Shown here piece by piece: positions 18,863-27,596 of a stretch of 64,000 bases of DNA; the first letter of the stretch is position 1, and each line of letters starts with the position of its first letter. The notes beneath the pieces are model-generated. The model had not been told where the DNA came from and made no database searches. It saw nothing but the letters and a program-made list of their open reading frames with translations. The DNA is from QHXW01 sp035280425 (lineage in GTDB: Bacteria; Acidobacteriota; Terriglobia; Bryobacterales; Bryobacteraceae), in assembly GCA_035280425.1 (NCBI GenBank), contig DATEFW010000016.1, positions 62,001-126,000 of the forward strand, read 5' to 3'. Both the position numbers and the translations under genes were made by a program.

Positions 18863-19825
18863 TCATCCGCGCCGGATGTTCACCCAGGTGTGCACGTGTG
18901 GCGCGCCGCGGAAATACCAGACCATGTTCGGACTTTCGAGCTGCCAGACATCCCAGACGCCGTCGTTGCCGATGTCCATGTTCTTGTAAAACGACATCGT
19001 CAGAGCTTCCACACCGCCCGACTCACGGATAAACTTCATGGCTTCGTCGGTGTCTTTTTTGCGGAAGGGCATCAGCAAGTCGGCCAGGACTTTGTCCACG
19101 AGCTCGCGCTGGTCGCGCGACATGTCGGAAACCGGCAGGCCGGGAATCGGATCGCCCTTCTTCTTGAGCGCCACAGTTTCGGAGGCCTTCTCTTCGCGCG
19201 GATCGCCGAGCAGGGCCATCTCGCGCTGCTTGCCGTCAAGCGCCTGGAACACCTGATTCGCGCGCTTGGCCTGGTACCAGTAAACGTTCTTGGGATGATC
19301 CGGCGCCTCATTGAAGTTCATGGACGCGTGCCCGTAGAAAATCGGTCCGCCGAAAGCCACGCCTTCGACCGAATCGCCGTCGCAGCGCGACGTGCAGTGG
19401 CGGCCCGTGAGCACAAACTCGAACTTGCCGGTTCCGGGAGTGCCGAACAGCGCGGTTGAGTAATTACCCAGCCCGCCATCGTCTTCCTGCATGTGGTACA
19501 TCACCTTGTCGAGAAACTCCGGATTGTGCAGGCCTTTAAAGATCTCCTCGATCATGGCCTGCTGCTCGGCGGTGAAGAACTCGCCGATTTTCATGGGCGT
19601 GATATGCCAGTTGGCATCAACCTTAGAACGCAGGGGGTGGTCGAAAGGGAACGCAACCTTGGCCTTCTGCTCCGGACTCAAGCTGTTGTAAAGGGCGGTC
19701 ACCACGGTTTCCGATGGGCCGGTGAACCGGCTGGCTGCGCGCGCCGCCGCGACCCCCGCCGCGCCGAAAGCGGTGGTTTTGAGAAACGTTCGGCGGCCAA
19801 CGCCGTCACAATCCGGACATGTCAT
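18863..19825 (-). CDS. Tat-exported DUF3500 family protein
   Basis: A 320-residue protein with a twin-arginine signal (RRTFLKTTAFGAAGVAAARAA) preceded by an unusual CPDCDG start. The mature part contains TALYNSLSPEQKAKVAFPFDHPLR, FVLTGRHCTSRCDGDSVEGVAFGGPIFYGH, and a C-terminal LESPNMVWYFRGAPHVHTWVNI. I assign DUF3500 from this layout by memory of the family. His and Cys clusters suggest a metal or redox role. The function is unknown. The start ATG has GGGAGG upstream. It is convergent with hemH and 21 bp downstream of the epimerase gene, so probably in its operon. Confidence 0.78.
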   Translation of the reverse strand: MTCPDCDGVGRRTFLKTTAFGAAGVAAARAASRFTGPSETVVTALYNSLSPEQKAKVAFPFDHPLRSKVDANWHITPMKIGEFFTAEQQAMIEEIFKGLHNPEFLDKVMYHMQEDDGGLGNYSTALFGTPGTGKFEFVLTGRHCTSRCDGDSVEGVAFGGPIFYGHASMNFNEAPDHPKNVYWYQAKRANQVFQALDGKQREMALLGDPREEKASETVALKKKGDPIPGLPVSDMSRDQRELVDKVLADLLMPFRKKDTDEAMKFIRESGGVEALTMSFYKNMDIGNDGVWDVWQLESPNMVWYFRGAPHVHTWVNIRRG

Positions 19826-19846
19826 GAGGGTTCCTCCCAGCGGAAG

Positions 19847-20947
19847 TTATCTCACTTTCGAATGGATGAAGCAAGGGGAGTTGGAAACAGAACTATTGCG
19901 CGGCCGCGGGCGAACGGCCAACGCCGGCCAGAGCGTGGTCTTCGGCAGCGTAGTCGAACTGTTTGGCGTCGATTTGGGCCGCGGATTGGCGCGCTCCCAG
20001 ACGATGGTTCGTTCAAGAGCTACTTCTGACGCGACCGGCTCAGAATAGCCCAGTTCCCGGCGGATGCGGTCTGAATTCACGACCCAGTACTGCTCGTAGC
20101 GGGATCGAACGCGTAAATGCGCCGGAGCTTCGTCGGCGGGAACGGCGATAACGGTTCCATGCCAACGGGCTGCGTGGCAGATCTTCTCTGCCCATTCGAT
20201 CTCGGAAAAAGCTTCCGGCTCCGCCAGGTTGTAGATTCGGCCCGCTGCGTCCGGCGCAGTGACGGCCAGAACAATCCCGGCCGCCACATTTTCCACGTAG
20301 CCGCGCGGGCCGCGCCAGCGTGCGGCGTCTTCGGGAATGAGAATTGCCCTCCGTCCGTCGTCGATTCTCTTGAGGATGGGGAAACAGCGGTGCAGCGGAT
20401 CGCCGGGTCCATAGACCATTGGCAGACGGAGGACCGTTCCGGGAAGCTGAGAATCGCCCATGACCGCCTGTTCGACCGGGATCTTGTCGTACTCGTCGTC
20501 CAGCCATGCGAAAATTTCTTTCAAAGCGCGGACGGTTTCCGGAGGGTAGGTGTTGAGCCTGGTGCGAAGGTCGGAGTCTTCGGTCAGGGGCAGAGGCTGC
20601 AGGGGACCGGGCTCGAGCCCGTGGAGGATGCCGCAGGCGCGGTAAACGTCCTGGCTGCTCAGCGCGACCACGCGCCCGGCGATACCGCGGAAGGTATTCA
20701 TGAGCGCTTCAGCCTGACGGCCGCTGCTCGGGATGGTGTCCAGCACAATCTCGGGCGCGAGCCGTTCGAATTCGCGGATATGATTCGGAAGATCGGTGCG
20801 ATCGCCCAAAATCTCGCCGGCGGCCGCCTGCCGGCCGGCCTGCGAGCGGCCCCGGTGGTAGACAGTCACGTGGTGGCCCCGCAAAATTAGCCCCTCAACC
20901 ACGTACCGGCCGATAAACCCTGTCCCGCCGATCACCAGAATACGCAT
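19847..20947 (-). CDS. NAD-dependent epimerase/dehydratase family protein
   Basis: A 366-residue extended short-chain dehydrogenase. MRILVIGGTGFIGRYVVEGL carries the GxxGxxG dinucleotide loop at about residues 7-13. VVALSSQDVY, VLRLPMVYGPGDPLHRCFP and YNLAEPEAFSEIEWAEKI follow in the order of nucleotide-sugar epimerase-like proteins. The canonical YxxxK is not clear, so catalytic activity is unproven. I chose the ATG at 20947 because the Rossmann strand begins there; the 18 upstream codons look non-coding. The last 30 residues are low-complexity and may be an extension. Confidence 0.85.
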   Translation of the reverse strand: MRILVIGGTGFIGRYVVEGLILRGHHVTVYHRGRSQAGRQAAAGEILGDRTDLPNHIREFERLAPEIVLDTIPSSGRQAEALMNTFRGIAGRVVALSSQDVYRACGILHGLEPGPLQPLPLTEDSDLRTRLNTYPPETVRALKEIFAWLDDEYDKIPVEQAVMGDSQLPGTVLRLPMVYGPGDPLHRCFPILKRIDDGRRAILIPEDAARWRGPRGYVENVAAGIVLAVTAPDAAGRIYNLAEPEAFSEIEWAEKICHAARWHGTVIAVPADEAPAHLRVRSRYEQYWVVNSDRIRRELGYSEPVASEVALERTIVWERANPRPKSTPNSSTTLPKTTLWPALAVRPRPRNSSVSNSPCFIHSKVR

Positions 20948-21059
20948 TGGATTCAAGCTAACATGCGCTGCCGGCCCGCGGAATTCTATATGTCTGGACA
21001 ATTGCTAAAGTTGACGAATCCAAGTACACTAACGCTAAGGTCTCGACGCTTATAGCCGC

Positions 21060-21614
21060 ATGATTCCCGGCCGAAACTTTCCACCCCGCAAACCAAGCCG
21101 ACGCGAAAACGTGAATGAGTCGATCCGGGTGCGCGAAGTGCGTGCCGTGTTTCCGGATGGAACCGCGGAAGTCATGCCTACCGCCGCGGCGTTGCGTAAA
21201 GCGCAGGAGATGGGGCTCGACCTGGTGCTGGTATCGCCCACCGCTGTGCCACCGGTGGCCAAGGCCGTCGATTTCGGCCACTACCAGTACGAACAGAAGA
21301 AAAAACAGCACGAGGCCAAGAAAAAGCAGCACGTGGTGCAGGTGAAGGAGCTGAAATTTCGGCCCAACACCGACGATCACGATTACGAATTCAAGAAAAA
21401 TCACGCCATCCGGTTCTTAAAAGAGGGCAACCGCGTGAAAGCAGTGGTCCAATTCCGCGGCCGGGAAATCGCCCATACGGATCTCGGCAAAAAGCTGCTG
21501 ACGCGGTTCGCCGAAGACCTGTCGGCCTTCGGAGCGGTGGAAGGCACACCGCGCCTGGAAGGCAGGAACGCGCATATCCTCATCAGCCCGGTGAAACAGG
21601 GCAAGCCGGCTTAA
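21060..21614 (+). CDS. infC: Translation initiation factor IF-3
   Basis: IF-3 keeps 30S subunits free and monitors start-codon choice. The 184 residues show both domains: the N domain (ENVNESIRVREVRAVFPDGTAEVMPTAAALRKAQEMGLDLVLVSPTAVPPVAKAVDFGHYQY), a Lys-rich linker and the C domain (VKELKFRPNTDDHDYEFKKNHAIRFLKEGNRVKAVVQFRGREI). The ATG at 21060 is followed by ATT, the classic infC start codon. The usual rpmI-rplT genes do not follow; a HEAT-repeat gene does. Confidence 0.97.
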   Translation: MIPGRNFPPRKPSRRENVNESIRVREVRAVFPDGTAEVMPTAAALRKAQEMGLDLVLVSPTAVPPVAKAVDFGHYQYEQKKKQHEAKKKQHVVQVKELKFRPNTDDHDYEFKKNHAIRFLKEGNRVKAVVQFRGREIAHTDLGKKLLTRFAEDLSAFGAVEGTPRLEGRNAHILISPVKQGKPA

Positions 21615-21685
21615 CCGGCAAATCCCCCGAAAAGACCCTGAAATCGCTCCCAATGCAGGTTAGCCCGGTGTAACATAGTCCACCG

Positions 21686-22525
21686 ATGAAATCCCCGCTT
21701 TTTGTGCTGCTTTGGGTTACTCCGCTGTTGTTTGGCGCTGATTCTCAGACCAATGCCTGGGACATACTGAATCGGGGATTAGCCGACACCAATCCGCTCA
21801 AGCGAGCGCAGGCGATTACTGCGCTCGGCGGCATTGGCCCGATGGAGCAAGTGTTGGACCTGGCGGAAGCGGCGCTTCTCGATAAAGATTCATCGGTCCG
21901 GCAGACGGCGGCTGCGGTACTCGGCGAGATGAAGGCGCGCCGGGCTCAGGCGAATCTGCGAAAGGCGCTGGACGATGAATCGCCCGAAGTGAGCTTTACC
22001 GCAGCCAAGGCGTTGTGGGATATGGGGGATCGCAGCGGGCGTGAAATCTTCTGGCAGGTGCTGGCGGGGGAGCGGTCTCCGTCGGAAGGCGCTATCAAAG
22101 GCGGTGTGCACAACGCCAAGAAGCAGCTCCACAATCCCAGAGGGCTTGCGCTGATGGGGATCAAAGAGGGCGCGGGCGCGCTGCTCGGCCCGTTCTCGCT
22201 GGGCGTAGGGCTGGCTGAGGAACTGATCAAGGACAAGTCGGCGCCGGCGCGAGCGCTGTCGGCGCAGTTATTGGCGACCGACCCCGATCCAAACTCGGGA
22301 GATGAACTGGAGCGGGCGCTCACCGACAAGAACGCCGTGGTGCGCGCTGCGGTGGCGCGGTCACTGGGCGCGCGGAGCAGCCGCGATGCACTTCCGAAAC
22401 TGGAGCCGCTTCTCGCGGACGCCAATGACGCGGTCCGGTATAATGCTGCTGCGGCGGTGATCCGGCTGAGCCAGCCGGCCCGGCGGCGGCCCAAAGTCCA
22501 GCCACCCGCGAAAAGTGCAAAATAA
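21686..22525 (+). CDS. Secreted HEAT-repeat protein
   Basis: A 279-residue protein with a signal peptide (residues 1-17, SPLFVLLWVTPLLFGAD). HEAT/PBS-like helical repeats follow: NPLKRAQAITALGGIG, DSSVRQTAAAVLGEMK, SPEVSFTAAKALWDMG, and after a hydrophobic insert KNAVVRAAVARSLGAR and NDAVRYNAAAAVIRLS. Such solenoids bind proteins. No catalytic motif is visible. It lies between infC and the rplM operon with its own gaps, so its link to translation genes is probably positional only. Confidence 0.82.
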   Translation: MKSPLFVLLWVTPLLFGADSQTNAWDILNRGLADTNPLKRAQAITALGGIGPMEQVLDLAEAALLDKDSSVRQTAAAVLGEMKARRAQANLRKALDDESPEVSFTAAKALWDMGDRSGREIFWQVLAGERSPSEGAIKGGVHNAKKQLHNPRGLALMGIKEGAGALLGPFSLGVGLAEELIKDKSAPARALSAQLLATDPDPNSGDELERALTDKNAVVRAAVARSLGARSSRDALPKLEPLLADANDAVRYNAAAAVIRLSQPARRRPKVQPPAKSAK

Positions 22526-22571
22526 GCTGTGCGAGAACGCGATTTTTCGCGGTTTCCGCTGGCTCAGGCAT

Positions 22572-22601
22572 TTGACAATTACTTGACCGGTCCGCTAGCC
22601 T
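22572..22601 (+). promoter_or_regulatory. Predicted rplM operon promoter
   Basis: TTGACA at 22572-22577 and TAGCCT at 22596-22601 are separated by 18 bp. Transcription would begin near 22608, which argues against the upstream ATG at 22606 and for the rplM start at 22639. Confidence 0.55.
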
Positions 22602-22638
22602 AAATATGTTCGAACTCAATGGGTGGAGACGTGTGTCG

Positions 22639-23070
22639 ATGAGTACGGAATTCCCGTCCAAGGCCGGGATAAAACGCGAGTGGCATGTGCTGGATGCCGA
22701 TGATGTGGTTCTCGGCAAGCTGGCAAGCAAGGCGGCGATGTTGCTGATGGGCAAGCACAAGCCGACCTATGCTCCCTTCCTGGATACGGGCGATCACGTG
22801 ATTGTGATCAACGCGGCGAAGGTTCTGCTGACGGGAAAAAAGGAAGACAAGAAGGTTTATCGCCGGTTCACCGGGTATCCGGGCGGATTGGTGGAGGTCG
22901 GGGCGCGCAAGATGCGAGCCACGCGGCCGACCCGGATGGTGGAGGACGCCATCGCGGGAATGCTGCCCAAGACCAAGCTGGGAAAGCAGATGTTCCGCAA
23001 GCTGCGCGTTTATGCGGGCGATAAGCATCCGCATTCGGCGCAGAAGCCTCACGCGGCGCAGGTAGCATAG
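22639..23070 (+). CDS. rplM: Ribosomal protein uL13
   Basis: A 143-residue 50S protein with WHVLDADDVVLGKLASKAAMLLMGKHKPTYAPFLDTGDHVIVINA, KVYRRFTGYPGGL and GMLPKTKLGKQMFRKLRVYAG, all standard for L13. I chose the ATG of MSTEFPSK because the predicted promoter fires too late for the upstream ATG at 22606; GTG at 22633 is an alternative. It is followed 17 bp later by rpsI, the universal pairing. Confidence 0.97.
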   Translation: MSTEFPSKAGIKREWHVLDADDVVLGKLASKAAMLLMGKHKPTYAPFLDTGDHVIVINAAKVLLTGKKEDKKVYRRFTGYPGGLVEVGARKMRATRPTRMVEDAIAGMLPKTKLGKQMFRKLRVYAGDKHPHSAQKPHAAQVA

Positions 23071-23087
23071 CTCGGAAAGGTAACGGA

Positions 23088-23480
23088 GTGGCGACGGTTC
23101 AATATTTAGGAACGGGACGGCGGAAAACGTCGGTGGCGCGCGTATTTTTGCGGCCGGGCAAGGGCGAGATCAAGGTTAACGGGAGGCCGATCGAATCGTA
23201 CTTCCAGACCGAATCGCTGCGCGTGCCAGTGAGGCAGCCTTTGCTGGCCACCGAAACAGCGGATAAGTTTGACGTCTTGATTCTGGCCACCGGCGGGGGC
23301 GTCGCGGGCCAGGCCGGGGCGGCACGTCTGGGCGTTTCGCGCGCGCTCGTTGAATTTAACGCCGAATTGCGCCAGCGGCTGAAGAAGCTCGGGTTCCTGA
23401 CTCGCGATCCGCGCAAGCACGAGCGGAAAAAGTACGGGCAGAAGGGGGCGCGCAAGCGCTTCCAGTTCTCCAAACGGTAG
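23088..23480 (+). CDS. rpsI: Ribosomal protein uS9
   Basis: A 130-residue 30S protein. YLGTGRRKTSVARVFLRPGKGEIKVNGR opens it, and the C-terminal tail KKYGQKGARKRFQFSKR reaches toward the decoding site, ending in the conserved SKR. The GTG start follows GGTAACGGA. It is co-transcribed with rplM. After it comes a 168-bp gap before rpsB that holds short GC hairpins (for example around 23605-23625) but no gene; a ribosomal leader is possible but not demonstrable by eye. Confidence 0.97.
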   Translation: MATVQYLGTGRRKTSVARVFLRPGKGEIKVNGRPIESYFQTESLRVPVRQPLLATETADKFDVLILATGGGVAGQAGAARLGVSRALVEFNAELRQRLKKLGFLTRDPRKHERKKYGQKGARKRFQFSKR

Positions 23481-23648
23481 TCATGCATGCGGAGTGCTGT
23501 GGTTTATTGTTTTTTGATGGGCCCCGGCGCTCCGGGTTCCAACCTCGATTTCCCAAGCGCAGACAAATTTCGCTTTGGACCGCCTGCGTGCGGGCAAAAT
23601 CGGCGGAACAGGCTACAGGCCTGGCCGCAAATCTGATGAGGAGGTAGT

Positions 23649-24548
23649 TTGCCAGCAATTTCAATGAAAGAATTGCTCGAAGCGGGCGTTCATTTCGGGC
23701 ACCAGACCAAGCGCTGGAATCCGAAGATGAAGGAATACATCTTCGGCGAACGCAACGGGATTTACATTATCGACCTGCAAAAGACGTTGAAGATGTTCAA
23801 AGACGCCGCGCGTTTCGTCGGGGAAATGGCGGCGCAGGGCAAGACGGTGCTGTTTGTGGGCACCAAACGGCAGGCGCAGGACGCGATTTCGGAAGAGGCC
23901 TCGAGGTGCCAGATGTTCTACGTGAACCAGCGCTGGCTGGGAGGCCTGCTCACCAACATGGCGACGGTGCAGAAATCCATCAAGCGGCTCAAAGAGCTGG
24001 AAGCCATGGCCACCGACGGCGGATATGCGGCGCGGCCGAAGAAAGAAGTCATCCGCCTGGAGCGGGAGCGCAAGCATCTGGATCAGAACTTGGCGGGCAT
24101 TAAAGAAATGCCCGGGCTGCCGGATGTGGTTTTCGTGATCGATTCGAACAAGGAAGCTATCGCCGTAAAAGAGGCCCGGCGGCTGGGAATTCCCGTGGTC
24201 GCCATTGTGGATACCAACTGCGATCCCGACGAGGTCGACTGGGTGATTCCCGGCAATGACGACGCGCTGCGGGCCATCCGCCTGTTTACCAGCAAGATTG
24301 CCGATTCGGTCATCGAGGGCCGCGCGCTGGCCACCGAGCAGGACTTCACTGCGGAAAAGATTGTCACCGACGAGACGCCGGCCGAGGAAACTATCGAGTA
24401 CACGCAGTACGTGGATCCCAAATACGCGGAAGAGATCATGGCCGAGACGTTTGTCGAGGAAGAATCGCCCGGGTCGCCGCGCAAGGGCCCGGCTTCGGAA
24501 ACCGCCGAAGGAGTGGCCGAACCGGCGGTCACCGAGAGCAGGCACTAA
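23649..24548 (+). CDS. rpsB: Ribosomal protein uS2
   Basis: A 299-residue S2 protein: ISMKELLEAGVHFGHQTKRWNPKMKEYIFGERNGIYIIDLQKT, VLFVGTKRQAQ, YVNQRWLGGLLTNMATV and IPVVAIVDTNCDPDEVDWVIPGNDDALRAI are diagnostic. The TTG start is preceded by a perfect AGGAGG four bases away; the first in-frame ATG is five codons later and lacks one. A C-terminal acidic extension of about 60 residues goes beyond the E. coli length. Confidence 0.97.
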   Translation: MPAISMKELLEAGVHFGHQTKRWNPKMKEYIFGERNGIYIIDLQKTLKMFKDAARFVGEMAAQGKTVLFVGTKRQAQDAISEEASRCQMFYVNQRWLGGLLTNMATVQKSIKRLKELEAMATDGGYAARPKKEVIRLERERKHLDQNLAGIKEMPGLPDVVFVIDSNKEAIAVKEARRLGIPVVAIVDTNCDPDEVDWVIPGNDDALRAIRLFTSKIADSVIEGRALATEQDFTAEKIVTDETPAEETIEYTQYVDPKYAEEIMAETFVEEESPGSPRKGPASETAEGVAEPAVTESRH

Positions 24549-24558
24549 GAGTTCCAAA

Positions 24559-24612
24559 CTCACCGCAGAGATGCAGTGTTGAGGCCCGGTTTTCCCTGCG
24601 CCTCTGGGTGAG
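24559..24612. repeat. Long imperfect hairpin between rpsB and tsf, resembling a dispersed CTCACCGCAGAG repeat
   Basis: CTCACC (24559-24564) pairs with GGTGAG (24607-24612). CAGAG (24566-24570) pairs with CTCTG (24602-24606), and GCAG (24573-24576) with CTGC (24596-24599). That is 15 pairs with one bulge and one internal loop. The core resembles a palindromic interspersed repeat that I recall from many GC-rich genomes. It could equally act as an attenuator between rpsB and tsf. Confidence 0.6.
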
Positions 24613-24644
24613 AAACAATTCAGAAGGTTCCCAGGTAAAAGATT

Positions 24645-25298
24645 ATGGCGGAGATCACCGCACAACTTGTCAAACAACTGCGCGAGCGCACCGGCGCCGG
24701 AATGATGGAGTGCAAGAGCGCGCTTACGGAAGCCAATGGCGATCTGGCCGCGGCCGAAGTGGTCCTGCGCAAGCGCGGCATTACGTCGGCCGGGAAGAAG
24801 GCCTCGCGCTCGACCAAACAGGGGCTGATCGGCAGCTATATCCACCATGGAGGGCAGCTCGGCGTGCTGGTGGAGGTCAACTGCGAATCCGATTTCGTCG
24901 CCCGCACGGCCGAGTTCCAGGAGCTGGTGCACGATCTGGCCATGCATATTGCGGCGGCCGATCCGCAGTTTATCCGTAAAGAGGACGTGACCGCCGAAGC
25001 GCTGGAAAAAGAGCGCGACATCGAACGCGCCCGGGCGCTGGCCGAAAAGAAGCCCGAGAAGATCCTCGACAAAATCATCGAGGGGCGCCTGGCGAAGTTC
25101 TACGAAGCGGTCTGCCTGTACGAGCAGCCGTTTGTCAAGGACAACACCCTGACCATCGACCAGCTCATCAAGACCAAAATCGCCACGCTCAAGGAAAATA
25201 TCGTGGTTTCGCGCTTTGTACGCTTCAAGGTGGGGGACGCGCCGGCGGCGACCGCGGGCGGCGGCGAGGCCGCGGTGCCGGAGCCGGTCCAGGCCTAA
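24645..25298 (+). CDS. tsf: Elongation factor Ts
   Basis: EF-Ts exchanges GDP on EF-Tu. The 217 residues contain QLVKQLRERTGAGMMECKSALTEANGDLAAAEVVLRKRG, the EF-Tu-contacting core VNCESDFVARTAEFQ, and QPFVKDNTLTIDQLI. It is the short form lacking most of the second core subdomain found in E. coli. A low-complexity Ala/Pro tail ends the protein. pyrH begins one base after its stop. Confidence 0.97.
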   Translation: MAEITAQLVKQLRERTGAGMMECKSALTEANGDLAAAEVVLRKRGITSAGKKASRSTKQGLIGSYIHHGGQLGVLVEVNCESDFVARTAEFQELVHDLAMHIAAADPQFIRKEDVTAEALEKERDIERARALAEKKPEKILDKIIEGRLAKFYEAVCLYEQPFVKDNTLTIDQLIKTKIATLKENIVVSRFVRFKVGDAPAATAGGGEAAVPEPVQA

Positions 25299-25299
25299 A

Positions 25300-26007
25300 G
25301 TGGAGAAGCACCAGCGCATCCTGCTGAAGCTGAGCGGCGAAGTGATGGCCGGCGCGGGATCGTTCGGAATTGACGCCGAGCGGGTCCGGCAACTGGCCGC
25401 AGAAGTGGCGGAGGTTTCCCGGGCGGGTGTCCAACTGGGTGTGGTGGTGGGCGGCGGTAATATTTTCCGGGGCGTCGCGACGGCGGCCCGCAGTATGGAT
25501 CGCGTTACGGCCGACCAGATGGGCATGCTCGCCACCGTGATCAATTCCCTGGCCTTGCAGGACGCGCTGGAGCAGATGGGCATCCCGACGCGGGTGATGA
25601 GCGCCATCCAGATGAACCAGGTGGCCGAGCCTTACATCCGCCGCCGCGCCATTCGGCATCTGGAAAAGGGGCGCGTGGCGGTGTTCGCCGGGGGCACTTC
25701 CAACCCCTACTTTTCGACCGATACCGCGGCCACGCTGCGCGCGCTCGAGATCAAAGCGCAGGTGATCGCCAAAGCCACACGGGTCGACGGCGTTTACGAC
25801 AAAGACCCGCTGAAATTTCCGGATGCCGTCATGTACCCGGAAATCTCTTATTCCGAAGTGCTTTCCAAGGGGTTGGGGGTGATGGATGCTTCCGCTATCG
25901 CCATGTGCCGGGACAATCATCTTCCAATAATTGTTTTCAATCTCAACACCAACGGAAATATAATGCGAATGGCAATGGGGGAACGGATCGGCACGGTGAT
26001 CCGTTAA
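25300..26007 (+). CDS. pyrH: UMP kinase
   Basis: Phosphorylates UMP to UDP. The 235 residues include ILLKLSGEVMAG, VVVGGGNIFRGV, DQMGMLATVINSLALQDALEQMG and VFAGGTSNPYFSTDTAATLRALE, diagnostic of bacterial hexameric UMP kinases of the amino acid kinase fold. The GTG at 25300 is chosen because the frame upstream overlaps tsf; the genes are one base apart. The tsf-pyrH-frr order is conserved in bacteria. Confidence 0.97.
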   Translation: MEKHQRILLKLSGEVMAGAGSFGIDAERVRQLAAEVAEVSRAGVQLGVVVGGGNIFRGVATAARSMDRVTADQMGMLATVINSLALQDALEQMGIPTRVMSAIQMNQVAEPYIRRRAIRHLEKGRVAVFAGGTSNPYFSTDTAATLRALEIKAQVIAKATRVDGVYDKDPLKFPDAVMYPEISYSEVLSKGLGVMDASAIAMCRDNHLPIIVFNLNTNGNIMRMAMGERIGTVIR

Positions 26008-26013
26008 CGCGAT

Positions 26014-26619
26014 ATGAAAACTGAACCACATGCCGCTGCCGGCGGCCACGTTTATAGCTCGGTGAGAGAGATCGAGGGCGGCATGAAGGCCCGCATGGAA
26101 AAGGCGATCAGCGACCTGCAGCATGCTATGGCGACCATCCGCACGGGCCGTGCGTCGGTTAGCCTGCTCGATCATATCCGCGTGGATTACTACGGAACGC
26201 CGACTCCGCTCAACCAGATCGGGAACCTGCACGTGCCCGAGCCGACGCTCATCACGGTCCAGCCCTGGGATGTGTCACAGATCGGGGCGATCGAAAAGGC
26301 CATTCGCGCCTCGGACCTGGGCCTGAACCCGGCAAACGACGGCAAGATCATCCGCATTCCGATACCGCCGCTTACCGAGGAACGCCGCAAAGAGCTGGTG
26401 AAGCATCTCCATACCGTGGCCGAAGACCACCGCGTGGCCATTCGAAACATCCGGCGCGACGGCAACGAAGCCGTGAAAAAGCTCCTAAAAGACAAGAAAA
26501 TCGCGGAAGATGAGGAACGGCGGGCGCTCGATGAGGTTCAGAAGATGACCAACGTTTACATGGAAAAACTGGACCAGGCTGCGCGAAGTAAAGAGAAAGA
26601 AATTATGGAGATCAAATAG
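26014..26619 (+). CDS. frr: Ribosome recycling factor
   Basis: RRF splits post-termination ribosomes with EF-G. The 201 residues contain ARMEKAISDLQHAMATIRTGRASVSLLDHIRVDYYGTPTPLNQI, IRIPIPPLTEERRKELVKHLH and RNIRRDGNEAVKKL. There are about 16 residues more than usual at the N terminus. GTG at 26062 would give exactly the 185-residue E. coli length, but neither start has a clear Shine-Dalgarno sequence. It is the last gene of the operon and is followed by a terminator. Confidence 0.97.
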   Translation: MKTEPHAAAGGHVYSSVREIEGGMKARMEKAISDLQHAMATIRTGRASVSLLDHIRVDYYGTPTPLNQIGNLHVPEPTLITVQPWDVSQIGAIEKAIRASDLGLNPANDGKIIRIPIPPLTEERRKELVKHLHTVAEDHRVAIRNIRRDGNEAVKKLLKDKKIAEDEERRALDEVQKMTNVYMEKLDQAARSKEKEIMEIK

Positions 26620-26663
26620 GGGCAGGCTGGAACGCCATCTCCTGCCTGCCCGCCAGAGTTTTT
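26620..26663 (+). terminator. Probable terminator of the rplM-frr operon
   Basis: GGGCAGGC (26620-26627) pairs perfectly with GCCTGCCC (26644-26651) around a 16-base loop. A T5 run follows at 26659-26663. The stem begins one base after the frr stop. Confidence 0.6.
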
Positions 26664-26689
26664 GCCGTCCTGTGGCTGCTCACCGCAGG

Positions 26690-27004
26690 TCAGGCGGTTG
26701 CCTTCTTCGCCTTCGGCGGCACGATCGCATCTTTGGCCGCTTTTGCCACTCGGAACTTCACGACTTTTTTGGCCGGTATGTTGATGACTTCGCCGGTGGC
26801 GGGATTGCGCCCGACGCGGGCCTTGCGGTCCACACGGACCAGCCTGCCGATGCCCGGAACCACAAAGATCCCGGCTTTTTTCACTTCCCGGATAGCCGTG
26901 GCGGCCAGATTATCCAGCAACTGGCGCGATACCTTCTTGCTCACCTCCACTTTTTCAGCAAGGGTCCTCACCAGCTGCGACTGCGTCATCCGTTTATCTG
27001 CCAT
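26690..27004 (-). CDS. HU/IHF-family DNA-binding protein
   Basis: A 104-residue nucleoid protein. SQLVRTLAEKVEVSKKVSRQLLDNLAATAIREVKKAG forms the helical dimer body. VVPGIGRLVRVDRKARVGRNPATGEVINIPAKKVVKFRVAKAAKDAI holds the beta arms with the conserved RxGRNPxTGE. The start at MADKRMTQ has GGAAGGTGAG upstream, so the longer frame is rejected. The Lys-rich PPKAKKATA tail is an extension over HU. It is convergent with frr. Confidence 0.94.
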   Translation of the reverse strand: MADKRMTQSQLVRTLAEKVEVSKKVSRQLLDNLAATAIREVKKAGIFVVPGIGRLVRVDRKARVGRNPATGEVINIPAKKVVKFRVAKAAKDAIVPPKAKKATA

Positions 27005-27596
27005 AGACTCACCTTCCTCTCCTAGGAGAACAGGCACGGGAGCGCTCGCTCGCGTGCGTGAATACGTTCAAAACTGCATCAATGATAGGCCAGCATGAAA
27101 TTGATGTAAATAGAAAGTCGCAGGTTTTTTTGAGGGGTCGTGGGGTAGGCGCCATCGCTCGAAGCCCCGCCAATACAGGTCCGCGATAGCGGAGTATTTC
27201 CCCGTGGCTGCGCGCGTTTTTCCGAACACGTTGTACAGGCTTGCCAAAAATCTCGCAGAGCTTCGCCGAGTTGTTTTATCTTCAGCCCCATTGCAACGGC
27301 CCTGGCCGCTCGGGCCTGGTCTGTTGTCTCTAAAAGGCGAGTTTTTTCGCTCACACTGGGCGTGCGCGGGCGAGCGATGCGGCCGCGTCGCGCAGACGGG
27401 CGCGAATGGTGCGGAAATCCACGGTTTTGAGCGTGCCCCGTCAAATGCCGGCGCCACGCCTGCAACTTCTTTTAATCCGCCGCGTCGAAATGACTAGCAC
27501 CGGTCTTGTGACGAGACCCAGGCTGGAGGACCACATGCCCGTGGTCCCTCGCCTGCATCCAGGTGGCTCGAATCCCGCTGAATCAGGAAAAAACTC
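27005..27596. other. Intergenic region without a convincing gene
   Basis: Between the HU-like gene and the radical SAM gene there is nearly 600 bp with only overlapping low-quality frames on both strands, none with family features. The left part should hold the HU promoter. The right end folds into two hairpins just before the radical SAM gene. Decayed remnant DNA is possible. Confidence 0.5.

Noticed and set aside
23661..25607. 648-codon minus-strand frame across rpsB, tsf and pyrH
   Set aside because: It is antisense to three certain translation genes. Its composition (His/Leu/Asp/Arg-rich) is that of a GC-driven shadow.
27079..27465. Minus-strand frames upstream of the radical SAM gene
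   Set aside because: Two overlapping frames of similar size with no motif, no ribosome-binding site and skewed composition. At best decayed remnant DNA.
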